Origin: Clostridioides difficile CD160
GTDB taxonomy: Bacteria; Bacillota; Clostridia; Peptostreptococcales; Peptostreptococcaceae
Length of the DNA: 52,589 nucleotides
Assembly: GCF_000449425.2 (NCBI RefSeq)
Contig: NZ_AVHW01000030.1
Location: forward strand, 1 to 52,589
Reading direction: 5' to 3'
In this document: positions 18,678 through 27,784 of the stretch, one piece after another
Position numbering within the stretch: position 1 is the stretch's first letter
Layout: each line of letters opens with the position of its first letter
The notes under the pieces: generated by a model
The model's input: only the letters and a program-made list of their open reading frames with translations
Told to the model about the DNA's origin: nothing
Database searches by the model: none
Made by a program: the position numbers and the translations under genes

Positions 18678-19475
18678 AATATCCTCCCTAATGTTTAAAA
18701 ATATAATTAAAAAATAAGTATTGTGGTCAAGCTTATAATTAAAATTACCATTGTCGATTTAAGACGTGTCCACAATATGTCCTAAAAAAAGTATAAAATA
18801 AACTTTTAACTATGTCAATGCAATTTTCTGAATTTTCTGGATGAGTAGTGTTAATTAAATATGCTTTAAGTAGATTAATGACGAACTATATCTAATGTAT
18901 TTGAATAATATATACGCTTTAAAATTAATTTTAAAACAAAATTTTATAAAAAGCTAGTGGAAGATTAAGTTATTAAAGTAATGCTCTAAGATAAGATTAA
19001 GCCATTAGAATAATTAGAGTGTAGATTTGGTTCAAAATTGAAAAGAAAAAATCAATTATTAGTTCTTTGTAATATATATATAGTATAAAGATTACCTATA
19101 CAAACAATTTATGCAAATTAGGATTATAAAATTTATATGAGAGTGTATCTCTTTACTGTGTGTCTCTTTTTGATGACTTTTGTATATTGAAATGATATAA
19201 TATATCCGAGTAATAAGTAAAGGAATATTAAATTAAAATTAAGATATTTGTAGGTTTATCTAAAATATATGTTAATATTAGCATCTTTTTATCGAAAGTC
19301 TAATGGAAATATAAACCATTTATAATTATAAATTCTTAGAAAAATCCTTTAAACTATAAAAAATACTATAGTTAAATCACTTTTTAAATTAATCAGTAAC
19401 ATAAGATTTTATTTATAAGAGTATTGATAGTATTTGTACTGATAGAAGTATTAAATGATTCATAAGTAAGTGTAG
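18678..19475. other. 798-bp divergent intergenic region
   Basis: No gene was recognised. It separates the AbgT operon (minus) from the diguanylate cyclase gene (plus). It has a CodY-like box (18822-18836) and two imperfect copies of AAGATTAAG-YY-ATTA about 30 bp apart (near 18962 and 18993). The rest is AT-rich sequence without a feature I can name. Confidence 0.5.
18822..18836. promoter_or_regulatory. Possible CodY box upstream of the AbgT operon
   Basis: AATTTTCTGAATTTT matches the CodY consensus AATTTTCWGAAAATT at 13 of 15 positions. A second partial copy (AATTTTCTGG) overlaps its end. Position is about 145 bp upstream of the transporter start. CodY repression of peptide-use genes would be typical, but this is inferred from sequence only. 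Confidence 0.4.
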
Positions 19476-19496
19476 GTGATGTATAAGGAGGATATG

Positions 19497-20558
19497 ATGC
19501 TAGAGACAATATTAAGAAGTTTTAGAGCAAAGAAGATGGATTTGTATCAATCTGAAATTAGACTTAGAAATTACTATAGTTTGAGTGGCTTATCTCTAGT
19601 AGGGCTTACCATTTCAGCTATGGTTCTTATATTTGGATTGATTTTATCAGAAGTAGTTACATTTAATACAGAATTTTTTCTTATATTTGGATATTTTCTT
19701 ATTCTTCATATCCTTTGTAGATTCTATTTAAAAGAACACACTAGATATATAACCTATATTTTTTATGGAGTATTAACACCAGTTATGATAATGGGTATTT
19801 TGATGGGAACTTTTTTAGATAAAACAGAACCATCAATTACAATCATGGTATTTATATGTGTACTTCCTCTATTTATATTAGATAAACCTTGGAGAATAGT
19901 TCTTTATATAACAGTAACTGCTATAGTTTATGGTATCTGTTGTTTTATAGCAAAGGATATCAATATGTTTATGGCAGACTTAGTTGATTTAGTTACATTT
20001 TATTTTTTAGCTGTTGGTGTCAATTTCTTTATTCTAAATGACCGTATTGAAAGTGTAGAAAACTATATTAAGTATCGAGAAAAATCGGAAATTGATTTAT
20101 TGACAGGTATATATAATCGAGGTTCTGGAGTTGAGATGATTGAAAAACTCATGTCTAAGAAAAAATATGGTGCCTTTATTCTTATTGATATAGATGATTT
20201 TAAGTACATTAATGACTCTTATGGTCATATAGTAGGAGACTATTATTTAAAAGCTGTGGCTGAAAATATAAGTAATGTATTCTATGATAGTATTGCACTA
20301 AGATTAGGTGGTGATGAGTTTGCTATCTATTCTGTAGAATTAACTGATGAAGAGAAGTGTAGGATACGATTTGAAAAATTATTTGAAGTATTAAATGATA
20401 TGGAAGATTTATCAAGGGATAATTATGTGTTTCATATAAGTTTAGGATGTTCTATTTGTGATGAAAACATTATCAATTTTGAGGAGCTGTATAGTAAAGC
20501 AGATGAAGCTCTTTATTCAGCAAAGGAAGCTGGGAAAGGATGCTATCGTATAAATTAG
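19497..20558 (+). CDS. Membrane-bound diguanylate cyclase (GGDEF)
   Basis: 353 residues. About six hydrophobic segments (about 28-185) form a membrane sensor of unknown ligand. A GGDEF domain follows, with TGIYNRGSG, LIDIDDFKYINDSYGHIVGD and the intact catalytic signature RLGGDEFAIYS (around residue 272). No RxxD sits five residues before GGDEF, so product inhibition by the usual I-site is not expected. I chose ATG 19497 because AAGGAGG ends 5 bp upstream; earlier in-frame GTG/ATG codons lack a site. Expected to make c-di-GMP at the membrane, a major signal in clostridial motility/biofilm switching. Confidence 0.9.
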   Translation: MLETILRSFRAKKMDLYQSEIRLRNYYSLSGLSLVGLTISAMVLIFGLILSEVVTFNTEFFLIFGYFLILHILCRFYLKEHTRYITYIFYGVLTPVMIMGILMGTFLDKTEPSITIMVFICVLPLFILDKPWRIVLYITVTAIVYGICCFIAKDINMFMADLVDLVTFYFLAVGVNFFILNDRIESVENYIKYREKSEIDLLTGIYNRGSGVEMIEKLMSKKKYGAFILIDIDDFKYINDSYGHIVGDYYLKAVAENISNVFYDSIALRLGGDEFAIYSVELTDEEKCRIRFEKLFEVLNDMEDLSRDNYVFHISLGCSICDENIINFEELYSKADEALYSAKEAGKGCYRIN

Positions 20559-20607
20559 TTAGATATTTTACTATATTCTACCAAAAATGTATAGAATCTT
20601 TAGAAAT

Positions 20608-20647
20608 AAAAAATCAATTTTGATTGGTATTTCAAAATTGATTTTTT
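20608..20647 (+). terminator. Terminator of the diguanylate cyclase gene
   Basis: Perfect 16-bp arms AAAAAATCAATTTTGA (20608-20623) and complement (20632-20647); the distal arm supplies the T-run. Confidence 0.8.
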
Positions 20648-20824
20648 ATTTGTGTATATCCATAGTATCAGCTCCTTAATCTAAGTTTATTATTTTTTAA
20701 TAGAGTGTACTTTCTTTTATAACTCTAAAAATAAGAGTATCGTATTTTTGAGATTATATATGGGATAAAAAATTATATCTAGATACAGTTTAAAGATTAA
20801 TAAAAGTAATGTGTTTTATATTTT

Positions 20825-21571
20825 TTATAAAAATCTATGAATATCTTTTGAATTGTGCAGAGGATATAACTTTATTTTACGTGCATAGTGAAGATTTTGT
20901 TCTAATCTACTATGTTCAAATGGTTTTCCATGTCCAGGATAAATCATACTGGGTTTTATCTTTATAATTGTTTCCCAAGATTGAGCAAATTCCATTTTAT
21001 TTTCTGCAAATATGGTGATTTTATGAATACTTGGAAAGTCATTCATTGCAGAATCTCCACAAAATAAAGTACCATTATTAAGTAGTAGGGAAATTGAATC
21101 AGAAGTATGTCCAGGTGTTTCTATGATTTTTCCATTTAATTCTTTTTCAATTTCTTTTAGATTATTGTCAGAGATAAGAATACATCTTTTTTCAAACTCT
21201 TGCTTTAGTGTAGGAAAACAATGTCCACCTTTTCCAAACAGTTTCATAATTTGACAAAAGAGAAAAGCGGTACGACTTGTGCATCCACCAATAAAAGAGT
21301 TTTGTCCTTTATATAGAGCTTTTAAAGCTTTATCATGCATGACAATTTTTGTATTAGGAGATTCTTCTAAAATCTGATTTATAAAACCTGCATGGTCATC
21401 ATGGGCATGAGTTAGAAATATGTATCTAATGTCTTTGATTTTTATGTTGGATTTGAATATTTGTTTTTTGAAATGTTTAAAACCATTTTCATATCCAGTA
21501 TCAATCAAGACAAAACCGTCTTGAATAGGGTATAACCAATTATTTACAATTAGGTTTCCTGCATTAAACAT
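20825..21571 (-). CDS. Metallo-beta-lactamase-fold hydrolase
   Basis: 248 residues with a complete MBL-fold metal site: THAHDDHAG (HxHxDH), TPGHTSDS (His), FCGDSA (bridging Asp) and YPGHGKPF (His). The architecture resembles glyoxalase II-like and lactonase-like single-domain members. No signal peptide, so cytosolic. Ribosome site AAGGTGGTGA before ATG. It stands alone between two hairpins, and its substrate cannot be inferred. Confidence 0.85.
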   Translation of the reverse strand: MFNAGNLIVNNWLYPIQDGFVLIDTGYENGFKHFKKQIFKSNIKIKDIRYIFLTHAHDDHAGFINQILEESPNTKIVMHDKALKALYKGQNSFIGGCTSRTAFLFCQIMKLFGKGGHCFPTLKQEFEKRCILISDNNLKEIEKELNGKIIETPGHTSDSISLLLNNGTLFCGDSAMNDFPSIHKITIFAENKMEFAQSWETIIKIKPSMIYPGHGKPFEHSRLEQNLHYARKIKLYPLHNSKDIHRFL

Positions 21572-21670
21572 TTTTTCACCACCTTAAATTAAAATAGAAA
21601 TTTGTATAGTTAGAAAGAATATATCATACTTATATTTATACTTCAACAGAGTCTTAAAAGTTTTAAAGTG

Positions 21671-21716
21671 AGTAGCACCAGTAAATATTTGCATTATCTA
21701 CAGATGCTACTTTTTT
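21671..21716 (+). other. Terminator-like hairpin on the plus strand with no plus gene before it
   Basis: AGTAGCACC (21671-21679) and GATGCTACT (21703-21711, one mismatch) are followed by six T on the plus strand. Both flanking genes are on the minus strand, so this would end an unseen plus-strand (antisense or small) RNA. It could also act as a minus-strand hairpin after the MerR gene, but no T-run exists in that direction. Confidence 0.45.
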
Positions 21717-21796
21717 GTGAGTTTTATGGGGCTAGCACTAATTCTTTATAGGATTAGCAACTTATAAGATGAAATAATAACTGTAGTGTAAAGTTG

Positions 21797-22660
21797 TTAC
21801 TTTTCAAGATATGCTTTTAGGGCAAACCCAATAAATTTTGATGCCCCATCTCCATATTTCTTATCATTAATTTCAATAAATGTAGGATTTGATATATAAT
21901 TTTCAGACATAATAAACCAATAGTTATCTCCCATATCAATACCGTTGTTAATTTCATCAGTAAAGGAAATTAGCTCTCCAACTAATTCTTGGACATCTAA
22001 AGATGTTACATCTTTACTTAGATTCTCTGTAAGTTTTTTTGTAATATCATCACTTTTTTTTATAAGGTTAAATACTTCTGATTGGTCAATAGTAGAGCCA
22101 TTAGATATAAAATTTTGAAGATTACTTTCCATAGCTTTTGTGTATTTTTCTATACTTCCATACTGTTTAGTTGCCATATCAGCTATTTTGTTTTCATTAG
22201 ACTTCATTTCTGAAATCATTTCATCAAAGTTTTCAACACTTCCAAATTGCTTGATAATTCCATCAGTATGAGTCTCTTTAAACTCAGCTAATATACGAAA
22301 ATATTCATTCATATTAAAATCTTTAAAATCCATACAGTTTTCTCCTTTTATAAGTTTATCAAGTAGCTCTAATAGAGCATTTAATCTATCTCGTTTTATT
22401 TGAATTAGTTCTCGTTGATTCTCAAATGCGGTTACCCTATCAAATTTAGGATTTTCCATGATTGTTTTAATTTCTTTTAATGTAAAATCAAGTTCTTTAA
22501 AAAATAGAATTTGTTGTAAAACTTCTAATGCTTTTTCATCATATAATCGATATCCAGCACTCGTTATTTTTGTAGGTTTAAATAAATCAATTTCGTCATA
22601 AAACTGTAGAGTACGTATACTAATACCAGTTAGCGAAGAGACCTGTTTTACTGTCATCAT
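21797..22660 (-). CDS. MerR-family regulator with TipAS-like ligand domain
   Basis: 287 residues. N-terminal MerR winged helix (VKQVSSLTGISIRTLQFYDEIDLFKPTKITSAG begins the motif; quoted region about residues 3-36), a dimerisation helix (about 75-110) and a TipAS-type C-terminal ligand-binding domain (about 125-287), as in TipA, Mta and SkgA. These regulators twist promoters with long spacers to turn on multidrug-resistance or stress genes. Its own promoter has such a 19-bp spacer (22758-22788), so it is probably autoregulated. No efflux gene lies nearby. Confidence 0.88.
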   Translation of the reverse strand: MMTVKQVSSLTGISIRTLQFYDEIDLFKPTKITSAGYRLYDEKALEVLQQILFFKELDFTLKEIKTIMENPKFDRVTAFENQRELIQIKRDRLNALLELLDKLIKGENCMDFKDFNMNEYFRILAEFKETHTDGIIKQFGSVENFDEMISEMKSNENKIADMATKQYGSIEKYTKAMESNLQNFISNGSTIDQSEVFNLIKKSDDITKKLTENLSKDVTSLDVQELVGELISFTDEINNGIDMGDNYWFIMSENYISNPTFIEINDKKYGDGASKFIGFALKAYLEK

Positions 22661-22757
22661 TTTAATTCACCTTCTTTCATACTCTGGTAATTGAGACCTA
22701 GCTAATATTATTTTTGCAAGAAATAGCATTTACTTATTAACCCTATCTCTAACTACT

Positions 22758-22788
22758 ACTGTATACTATCACTATACGTGAGGGTCAA
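22758..22788 (-). promoter_or_regulatory. MerR-type promoter with 19-bp spacer
   Basis: On the minus strand TTGACC (22788-22783) and TACAGT (22763-22758) are separated by 19 bp that hold a dyad (CTCAC...GTGA). The overlong spacer with a central dyad is the hallmark of MerR-regulated promoters. It lies about 100 bp before the MerR/TipAS gene start. Confidence 0.65.
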
Positions 22789-22933
22789 TATCTTTGTTAT
22801 ATTTTTTCTAAATAATATTAAGGATTTTACTAAGAATAATATGTTTTATTTTAGTTGTGATTTATGAGATGTGCTTTATTTGAAAAGTAAAAAGTCGGTA
22901 ATAAGGTATTCTACAAATAAAGAGAAAGATAAG

Positions 22934-22971
22934 AAAAGATGGTATAGCTTTTAGAGCATATACCATCTTTT
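22934..22971 (-). terminator. Terminator of the DUF3100/M20 operon
   Basis: Perfect 13-bp arms AAAAGATGGTATA (22934-22946) and complement (22959-22971), just past the stop codon of the M20 amidohydrolase gene. It can function in both directions. Apart from this and the MerR promoter, 22661-22988 shows nothing else. Confidence 0.75.
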
Positions 22972-22988
22972 ATATTAGAAAAATATAC

Positions 22989-24299
22989 TTATAAAGTTTT
23001 ATCGTGTTTTTCTAAGAATGTCAGATATTCTTCTTTAGTCATAACTGGAGTAAAGGCATCTAATATGCTTTTAGCATCTTTAGCATTATCAAAAAGAAGG
23101 TCTACAACTGTAAGTGCCATTGCTTTTGCAGGGATTATGTAAGCCAAATTTTCATCAACTATTTCAAAATCTCTTGTATGAAGAGCACCTTTTACACCAC
23201 CAATCATAGGATGAAGAGTAGGCATTATATGAGATACATCACCAAAATCGAAAGAACCTGTAAAATCTCCACCATCAACAACTTTTCCTTCTAGACCCAA
23301 ATCTTCAAGATTATTTTTAAATAAATTATCAAGATTTTTGTATCGTAATATTGGTAAGTAACCAGGAATTTCAGTGATTTCAACCTCAGCTCCAACTGCC
23401 ATTCCACCAGCCATTAAGGCTTTATTTATTCTTGAATTAGCATCAATCATACCGTTTATAGTTCTAGCTCTTACATATGATTCCATATGGACATCAGCAG
23501 GAACAACATTTACTATATCTCCACCTTTTGTGATGATAGGGTGGAATCTAACTCTTTCAGATTCTTTAAAAGTTTCTCTAAGTGCATTTACGTTGTTTAT
23601 AGCAAGCATTGCTGCATTTAAAGCATTTATACCATCATGTGGAGCAGAACCAGCATGAGATTCTTTACCTATAAATTTAACTTTTTTTCCGACAAATCCG
23701 TTACTTTCAGGACCAACTAAAGCTTTATCTTCTCCTAAATCAGAAGAGTGAAACATCATAGATATATCTATATCATCAAAATAACCTCTTTTTATTAACT
23801 CTTGCTTTCCACCGAAGTAAGTTATTTTTCCTTCTTTTTTCAATTGTTCTCTATATTCCAACTCAATAAATTCTTCAGCTGGAGTAGCCATAAAAGATAC
23901 TTTACCATCTAGATGTTCTAAGACACCACTTTTTACTAAACCAACAGCTGCACCTAACATTCCAGCTATTTGAATGTTGTGTCCACAAGTATGAGAAGCA
24001 CCTATTTCATTAGCATCTTTATGTTCTTTACATGATATGCCATCCAATTCTCCAAGTATAGATATATGAGGACCTTTTTTATTAGAATTTGCATCTGCCT
24101 TACATCCTGTTACAGCTATATTTTTCTCTACAGATAAGTTTAATTCTTGTTCAAAGAAGTTTGAAACAGCTTCTGTAGTTTTAAATTCTTTATATCCATA
24201 TTCTGGATTATTATATATTCCTTGACCTACTTTTAATATTTTTTCTCTATTTTCATCTATAGTCTTTATTACTAGAGATTTCAATTGTTCTTTGTTCAT
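22989..24299 (-). CDS. M20 family amidohydrolase (AbgB/hippurate hydrolase-like)
   Basis: 436 residues. Motifs SHTCGHNIQIAGMLGAA (metal Cys/His) and TPAEEFIE (catalytic Glu pair), a dimerisation domain with KESHAGSAPHDGINALNAAMLAI, and a final GDFTGSFDFGDVSHIMPTLHP place it in the M20D amidohydrolases that cleave N-acyl amino acids or aminobenzoyl-glutamate. Cytosolic. It is the last gene of a three-gene unit after two membrane proteins of the DUF3100 type (13-bp gap, AGGAGG site before ATG), so the membrane pair probably transports its substrate or product. Confidence 0.85.
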   Translation of the reverse strand: MNKEQLKSLVIKTIDENREKILKVGQGIYNNPEYGYKEFKTTEAVSNFFEQELNLSVEKNIAVTGCKADANSNKKGPHISILGELDGISCKEHKDANEIGASHTCGHNIQIAGMLGAAVGLVKSGVLEHLDGKVSFMATPAEEFIELEYREQLKKEGKITYFGGKQELIKRGYFDDIDISMMFHSSDLGEDKALVGPESNGFVGKKVKFIGKESHAGSAPHDGINALNAAMLAINNVNALRETFKESERVRFHPIITKGGDIVNVVPADVHMESYVRARTINGMIDANSRINKALMAGGMAVGAEVEITEIPGYLPILRYKNLDNLFKNNLEDLGLEGKVVDGGDFTGSFDFGDVSHIMPTLHPMIGGVKGALHTRDFEIVDENLAYIIPAKAMALTVVDLLFDNAKDAKSILDAFTPVMTKEEYLTFLEKHDKTL

Positions 24300-24311
24300 A
24301 ATAAATTCCTC

Positions 24312-24782
24312 CTATATTTTACCTTGAATACTTAAAACTATATGAGCTATACTCGCACATGCGAAGAATATAGTTGTGAAAACAATAAGTGATATTATAA
24401 CTATTTTCCATGACATTTCTTTTAAAGATTCTATTTTATTTCCAACAGAAATTCCTGCAAAAGCTAGTAATGGAGTAGTTACAGCCATAAAGTTAATATT
24501 ATTAGTGTTTGTTAAAAATACTTCAGATGTTGGGCTATATGGCATACTGAGTAAAAGACCTATTATAGTTGCAAATCCAAAGGCTGGAAAGATTGATTTA
24601 GGAAATAAATCTTTTACAATCATAGCAGCCATAGCAGCTAATATTAACATGACCATTCCAGGAAGAGCTGTAACTATAGATGTCCCAACGCTAATTCTTT
24701 GCCCTATAAGAATTATAACTCCAATAACAGACATAACCAATAATTGATATGAACTTTTCTTTAAATTTAAATTAGCAAACAT
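24312..24782 (-). CDS. Small four- to five-helix membrane protein, partner of the DUF3100 protein
   Basis: 156 residues, mostly hydrophobic with about five membrane segments. The stop of the DUF3100 gene lies 3 bp upstream and GGAGAG before the ATG sits in that gene's end, so the two are co-translated. No family is recognised with certainty. The pair may be two halves of one transporter, because similar polar residues recur between helices (SMPYSPTSEVFLTNTNN, AFAGISVGNK). Confidence 0.6.
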   Translation of the reverse strand: MFANLNLKKSSYQLLVMSVIGVIILIGQRISVGTSIVTALPGMVMLILAAMAAMIVKDLFPKSIFPAFGFATIIGLLLSMPYSPTSEVFLTNTNNINFMAVTTPLLAFAGISVGNKIESLKEMSWKIVIISLIVFTTIFFACASIAHIVLSIQGKI

Positions 24783-24785
24783 TTA

Positions 24786-25637
24786 TTAGCACTCTCCTTC
24801 TGTTGTTTCAATTTCTTTAGTCTTTTTATTTTTAGCAAATTTAGGTTCTAAAATCTTGTACATAAGATTAGTAAATGGTAAGGATACAAAAACTAAGAAT
24901 ATAATTCCTGTTATACTGGACATCATATTACTTGTTGCTGCATAGGCAAGTATTGTATCTGCCATTTCAGGTGGCACCATAGTAGACAATGAACCAGCAG
25001 CCGCTGTCATCATACTTCCACTACCAACACCACAAGCCATTCCCAAAGCATATGGATGAAGACCACTATAGATAGAGACTGAACCTAGCACACTAAAGTA
25101 TATAGTACCAAGAACTGTACCCATTAAATATGTACCAAGTACACCACTACCTTCTGGAGAATTTATTCCATATTTCTCAGATATAACTCCTAAAGAAGGT
25201 TCACGGCTTATACTTGCAGTAGCTCCAATTGCTTCTCTTTTCATACCAAATATTAAGGCAAGAGGTAATGCAACGATTGGTGCAAGTATATGACCAAACT
25301 CTTGAGCGATGAATGCTGGTCCAGCTTGAATTATCTTATCAATGTTTGGACCAACTGTAGTACCATATTTTATACCAAGCATTACTAGTGCAATTCCAAC
25401 AACTTCCCCAGCAATGTTTATTTCTTTTTCCCCAATAGCTTTTTTAAGTGCTTTAATTCTTTTCCCTAATAAATCTGGTGTTATTATAAGTCCAATTATA
25501 ACTGCATAGAGCATAGGAAATAGTACTATAGAAGCTTTTCCAATAGCTATAGTTCTTTGCCCTATAAATTCACATATTACTACTAATATTAAGCAAGTTA
25601 AAAATACTTGAATAAAATGTTTTTTATTACTTTCCAT
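24786..25637 (-). CDS. DUF3100 family membrane protein
   Basis: 283 residues with about eight hydrophobic segments. Conserved-looking motifs include REPSLGVISEKYGINSPEGSG and GMACGVGSGSMMTAAAGSLS, where the Gly/Ser-rich stretch could line a transport path. I assign DUF3100 from overall pattern. First gene of the operon with the small membrane protein and M20 amidohydrolase; uptake or export of an acyl-amino acid is inferred from that context. Strong ribosome site GGGGAGGAAA. The leader has mutually exclusive inverted repeats (25655-25743). Confidence 0.75.
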   Translation of the reverse strand: MESNKKHFIQVFLTCLILVVICEFIGQRTIAIGKASIVLFPMLYAVIIGLIITPDLLGKRIKALKKAIGEKEINIAGEVVGIALVMLGIKYGTTVGPNIDKIIQAGPAFIAQEFGHILAPIVALPLALIFGMKREAIGATASISREPSLGVISEKYGINSPEGSGVLGTYLMGTVLGTIYFSVLGSVSIYSGLHPYALGMACGVGSGSMMTAAAGSLSTMVPPEMADTILAYAATSNMMSSITGIIFLVFVSLPFTNLMYKILEPKFAKNKKTKEIETTEGEC

Positions 25638-25654
25638 GATTTCCTCCCCAAAAG

Positions 25655-25743
25655 AATAAGTATTGTACTTATTTGAAATAAAAAATACGCTTTCTCAAGT
25701 GTAATACGTTTTCCTATGTAATATATAACTATTTCAAATAAGT
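25655..25743 (-). promoter_or_regulatory. Leader with competing inverted repeats before the DUF3100 operon
   Basis: Minus-strand RNA order: ACTTATTTGAAAT (25743-25731), then its complement ATTTCAAATAAGT (25679-25667), then TACTTATT (25662-25655), just before the ribosome site. The middle segment can pair with the first arm (13 bp) or with the last one (8 bp, 3-nt loop), but not both. This could be a regulatory switch or overlapping operators. No promoter was assigned in the rest of 25638-26045, which is AT-rich. Confidence 0.4.
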
Positions 25744-26045
25744 TTCAGAAATGTCATTAACATGTCCTTAATTAAGGATAAAACAAAAATTTAACATTGT
25801 CAACGAAAAAAATGTAAAATATTACATATTTTTCAATATACTGTAATATATTTTATTCGTGAAAAATTATTTAAATATTGTAGGAATAATAGATAAAAAG
25901 CTTTAAAATAAATAATATAAAATTAAGAAATGATAAATTAAAATTTTCAAGTGAATGAAAGTATTTTAAGGTTTAAATAAACATTAAAAATTAGTATGAC
26001 TAACTTAGATTAAATAAATTTAATGATTCTAGTAGGTGGTAATGA

Positions 26046-26957
26046 ATGAAAATAAACAGATTGACAGAAATAATAGTAATACTATTAAATAAAAAACTGG
26101 TAACTGCTAAAGAGTTGGCAGAGAGATTTGAAGTTTCTACAAGAACCATATATAGAGATATAGAAACTTTGTCTATGTCAGGAGTGCCAGTATATATGAC
26201 AAAAGGTAAGGGAGGAGGAATATCTTTAATAGAAGAGTATTCTATAGATAAGACCATATTATCAAAAGAAGATAAAGAGAGTTTAATAGTGGCACTCAAA
26301 ACTTTACAGGCAACAAAGTATCCAGAAATAAATTCAGTAGTAAATAAAATTGGTTCAATATTTGGAGAGCAGAACTTTGCAAACTGGATTGAAATAGATT
26401 TTACTGAATGGGGAAGTAATTTTAATGAAGATGATAAATTTACAAAAATAAAAGAAGCTATTTTAAGGCGTAATACTATAAATTTTAATTATGTAAATAG
26501 CCTATCAAGTCAGACAAATAGAACTGTTGAACCTATGAAACTTATGTATAAGAGTAAGACTTGGTATTTATATGGATTTTGTAAATTAAAGGATGACTTT
26601 AGGATATTTAGAATTAGCAGGATAAAAAATTTAGATGTAAAGGAAGACGTATTTTCAAGAAAAATAGTAGAAGATGTATGTTTTAATGATTCTAAAGTGA
26701 TTAAGGAAAATACTATAACTTTGAAATTGAGGTTTAAAGAGAAGATGCTTTTTAGAGTGTTTGATGATTTTAATAAAGATTTAATAACTAAAAATAAAGA
26801 TAATACATATGATGTGATTGCTGAATTTCCTATTGGTGAGTGGATTTATGGTTATATTTTATCTTTTGGAGATAATGTTGAAATACTTGAACCTAAAGAA
26901 GTTAGAGATAATGTAATAACTAGACTAAAAGAGTTGTCTAAAATTTACTCATTATAA
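26046..26957 (+). CDS. YafY-type HTH/WYL-domain transcriptional regulator
   Basis: 303 residues. N-terminal DeoR-like helix-turn-helix (ELAERFEVSTRTIYRDIETLSMSGVPV), then a WYL domain (about 135-215) with VEPMKLMYKSKTWYLYGFCKLKDDFRIFRISRI, and a C-terminal WCX-like extension. WYL domains sense ligands, often nucleotides or single-stranded nucleic acids. Ribosome site GGTGGTAATG before ATG. It precedes an effector-binding-domain gene on the same strand, a common arrangement. Confidence 0.9.
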   Translation: MKINRLTEIIVILLNKKLVTAKELAERFEVSTRTIYRDIETLSMSGVPVYMTKGKGGGISLIEEYSIDKTILSKEDKESLIVALKTLQATKYPEINSVVNKIGSIFGEQNFANWIEIDFTEWGSNFNEDDKFTKIKEAILRRNTINFNYVNSLSSQTNRTVEPMKLMYKSKTWYLYGFCKLKDDFRIFRISRIKNLDVKEDVFSRKIVEDVCFNDSKVIKENTITLKLRFKEKMLFRVFDDFNKDLITKNKDNTYDVIAEFPIGEWIYGYILSFGDNVEILEPKEVRDNVITRLKELSKIYSL

Positions 26958-27128
26958 TATAATAATTGGATTAAAATGGTTATTTAAAATTTATTCATTA
27001 CATAATATCTCACTAAGTCTAATTATATTAAAAATATGACATAAAGGTGTCGTATATTATAAATTATAATTGAATTAAATAAGTTTAAAACTAAAACACA
27101 TTAATAAAAACAAAGTGAGGTATAAAGT

Positions 27129-27629
27129 ATGGATTATGAAATAGTAAATATAAGCGAGAAAATAGTTGTAGGAATATCAAAAGAGACTACAAACCAAGAT
27201 GGACAAGCAGTAAAAGATATAGGTGAGTCATGGAAGAAATTTATGGGGAAAGGTATATATAACTCTATAAAAGGTAAAAAGAATGAAAAGACAATAGGTC
27301 TATATACAGATTACCAAGGAGATTTTACAAATCCATATAACTTTGTTGCATGTTGTGAAGTAAATAGTAATGCTGATAAAGACAATAATTTAGATGAATT
27401 AAATACTAATGATGCTGTTGGAGAAATTATTATAAGTAAAGTTATACCAGCAGGTAAGTATGCAAAGTTTACTGTAGTAGGAGATATTCACAAAGCGATA
27501 GGAGATTTCTGGGTTGAATTTTGGCAAATGGATTTTGACAGAACTTATATTAGTGATTTTGAAGAATATCAAGGTAATACATATGATGATAATAAACATG
27601 AAATTCATATTTACATAGGAATAAAGTAG
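27129..27629 (+). CDS. GyrI-like / AraC effector-binding domain protein
   Basis: 166-residue single-domain protein. The pattern YEIVNISEKIVVGIS...IGESWKKFMGKGIYNSI...IGLYTDYQGDFTNPYNFVACCEV...IPAGKYAKFTVVG...WVEFWQMDFDRTYISDFEEY matches stand-alone effector-binding (GyrI-like, integron-associated) domains. These bind small hydrophobic ligands or inhibit partner proteins. Ribosome site GTGAGG before ATG. It lies 171 bp after the WYL regulator and may be regulated by it. Confidence 0.8.
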   Translation: MDYEIVNISEKIVVGISKETTNQDGQAVKDIGESWKKFMGKGIYNSIKGKKNEKTIGLYTDYQGDFTNPYNFVACCEVNSNADKDNNLDELNTNDAVGEIIISKVIPAGKYAKFTVVGDIHKAIGDFWVEFWQMDFDRTYISDFEEYQGNTYDDNKHEIHIYIGIK

Positions 27630-27784
27630 ATTTACCAGTACTATATTGGGTAGATGTAATTTGTTATTGACACATGTCAAATGAAGGGTTATTATGAACT
27701 AGTAAATGTTAGAAGCAAGACAATAGAATGTTTGAAAATTTTATGAAAAATTTTTATACATGAACTGTGAAAGGGGATTTTCCT

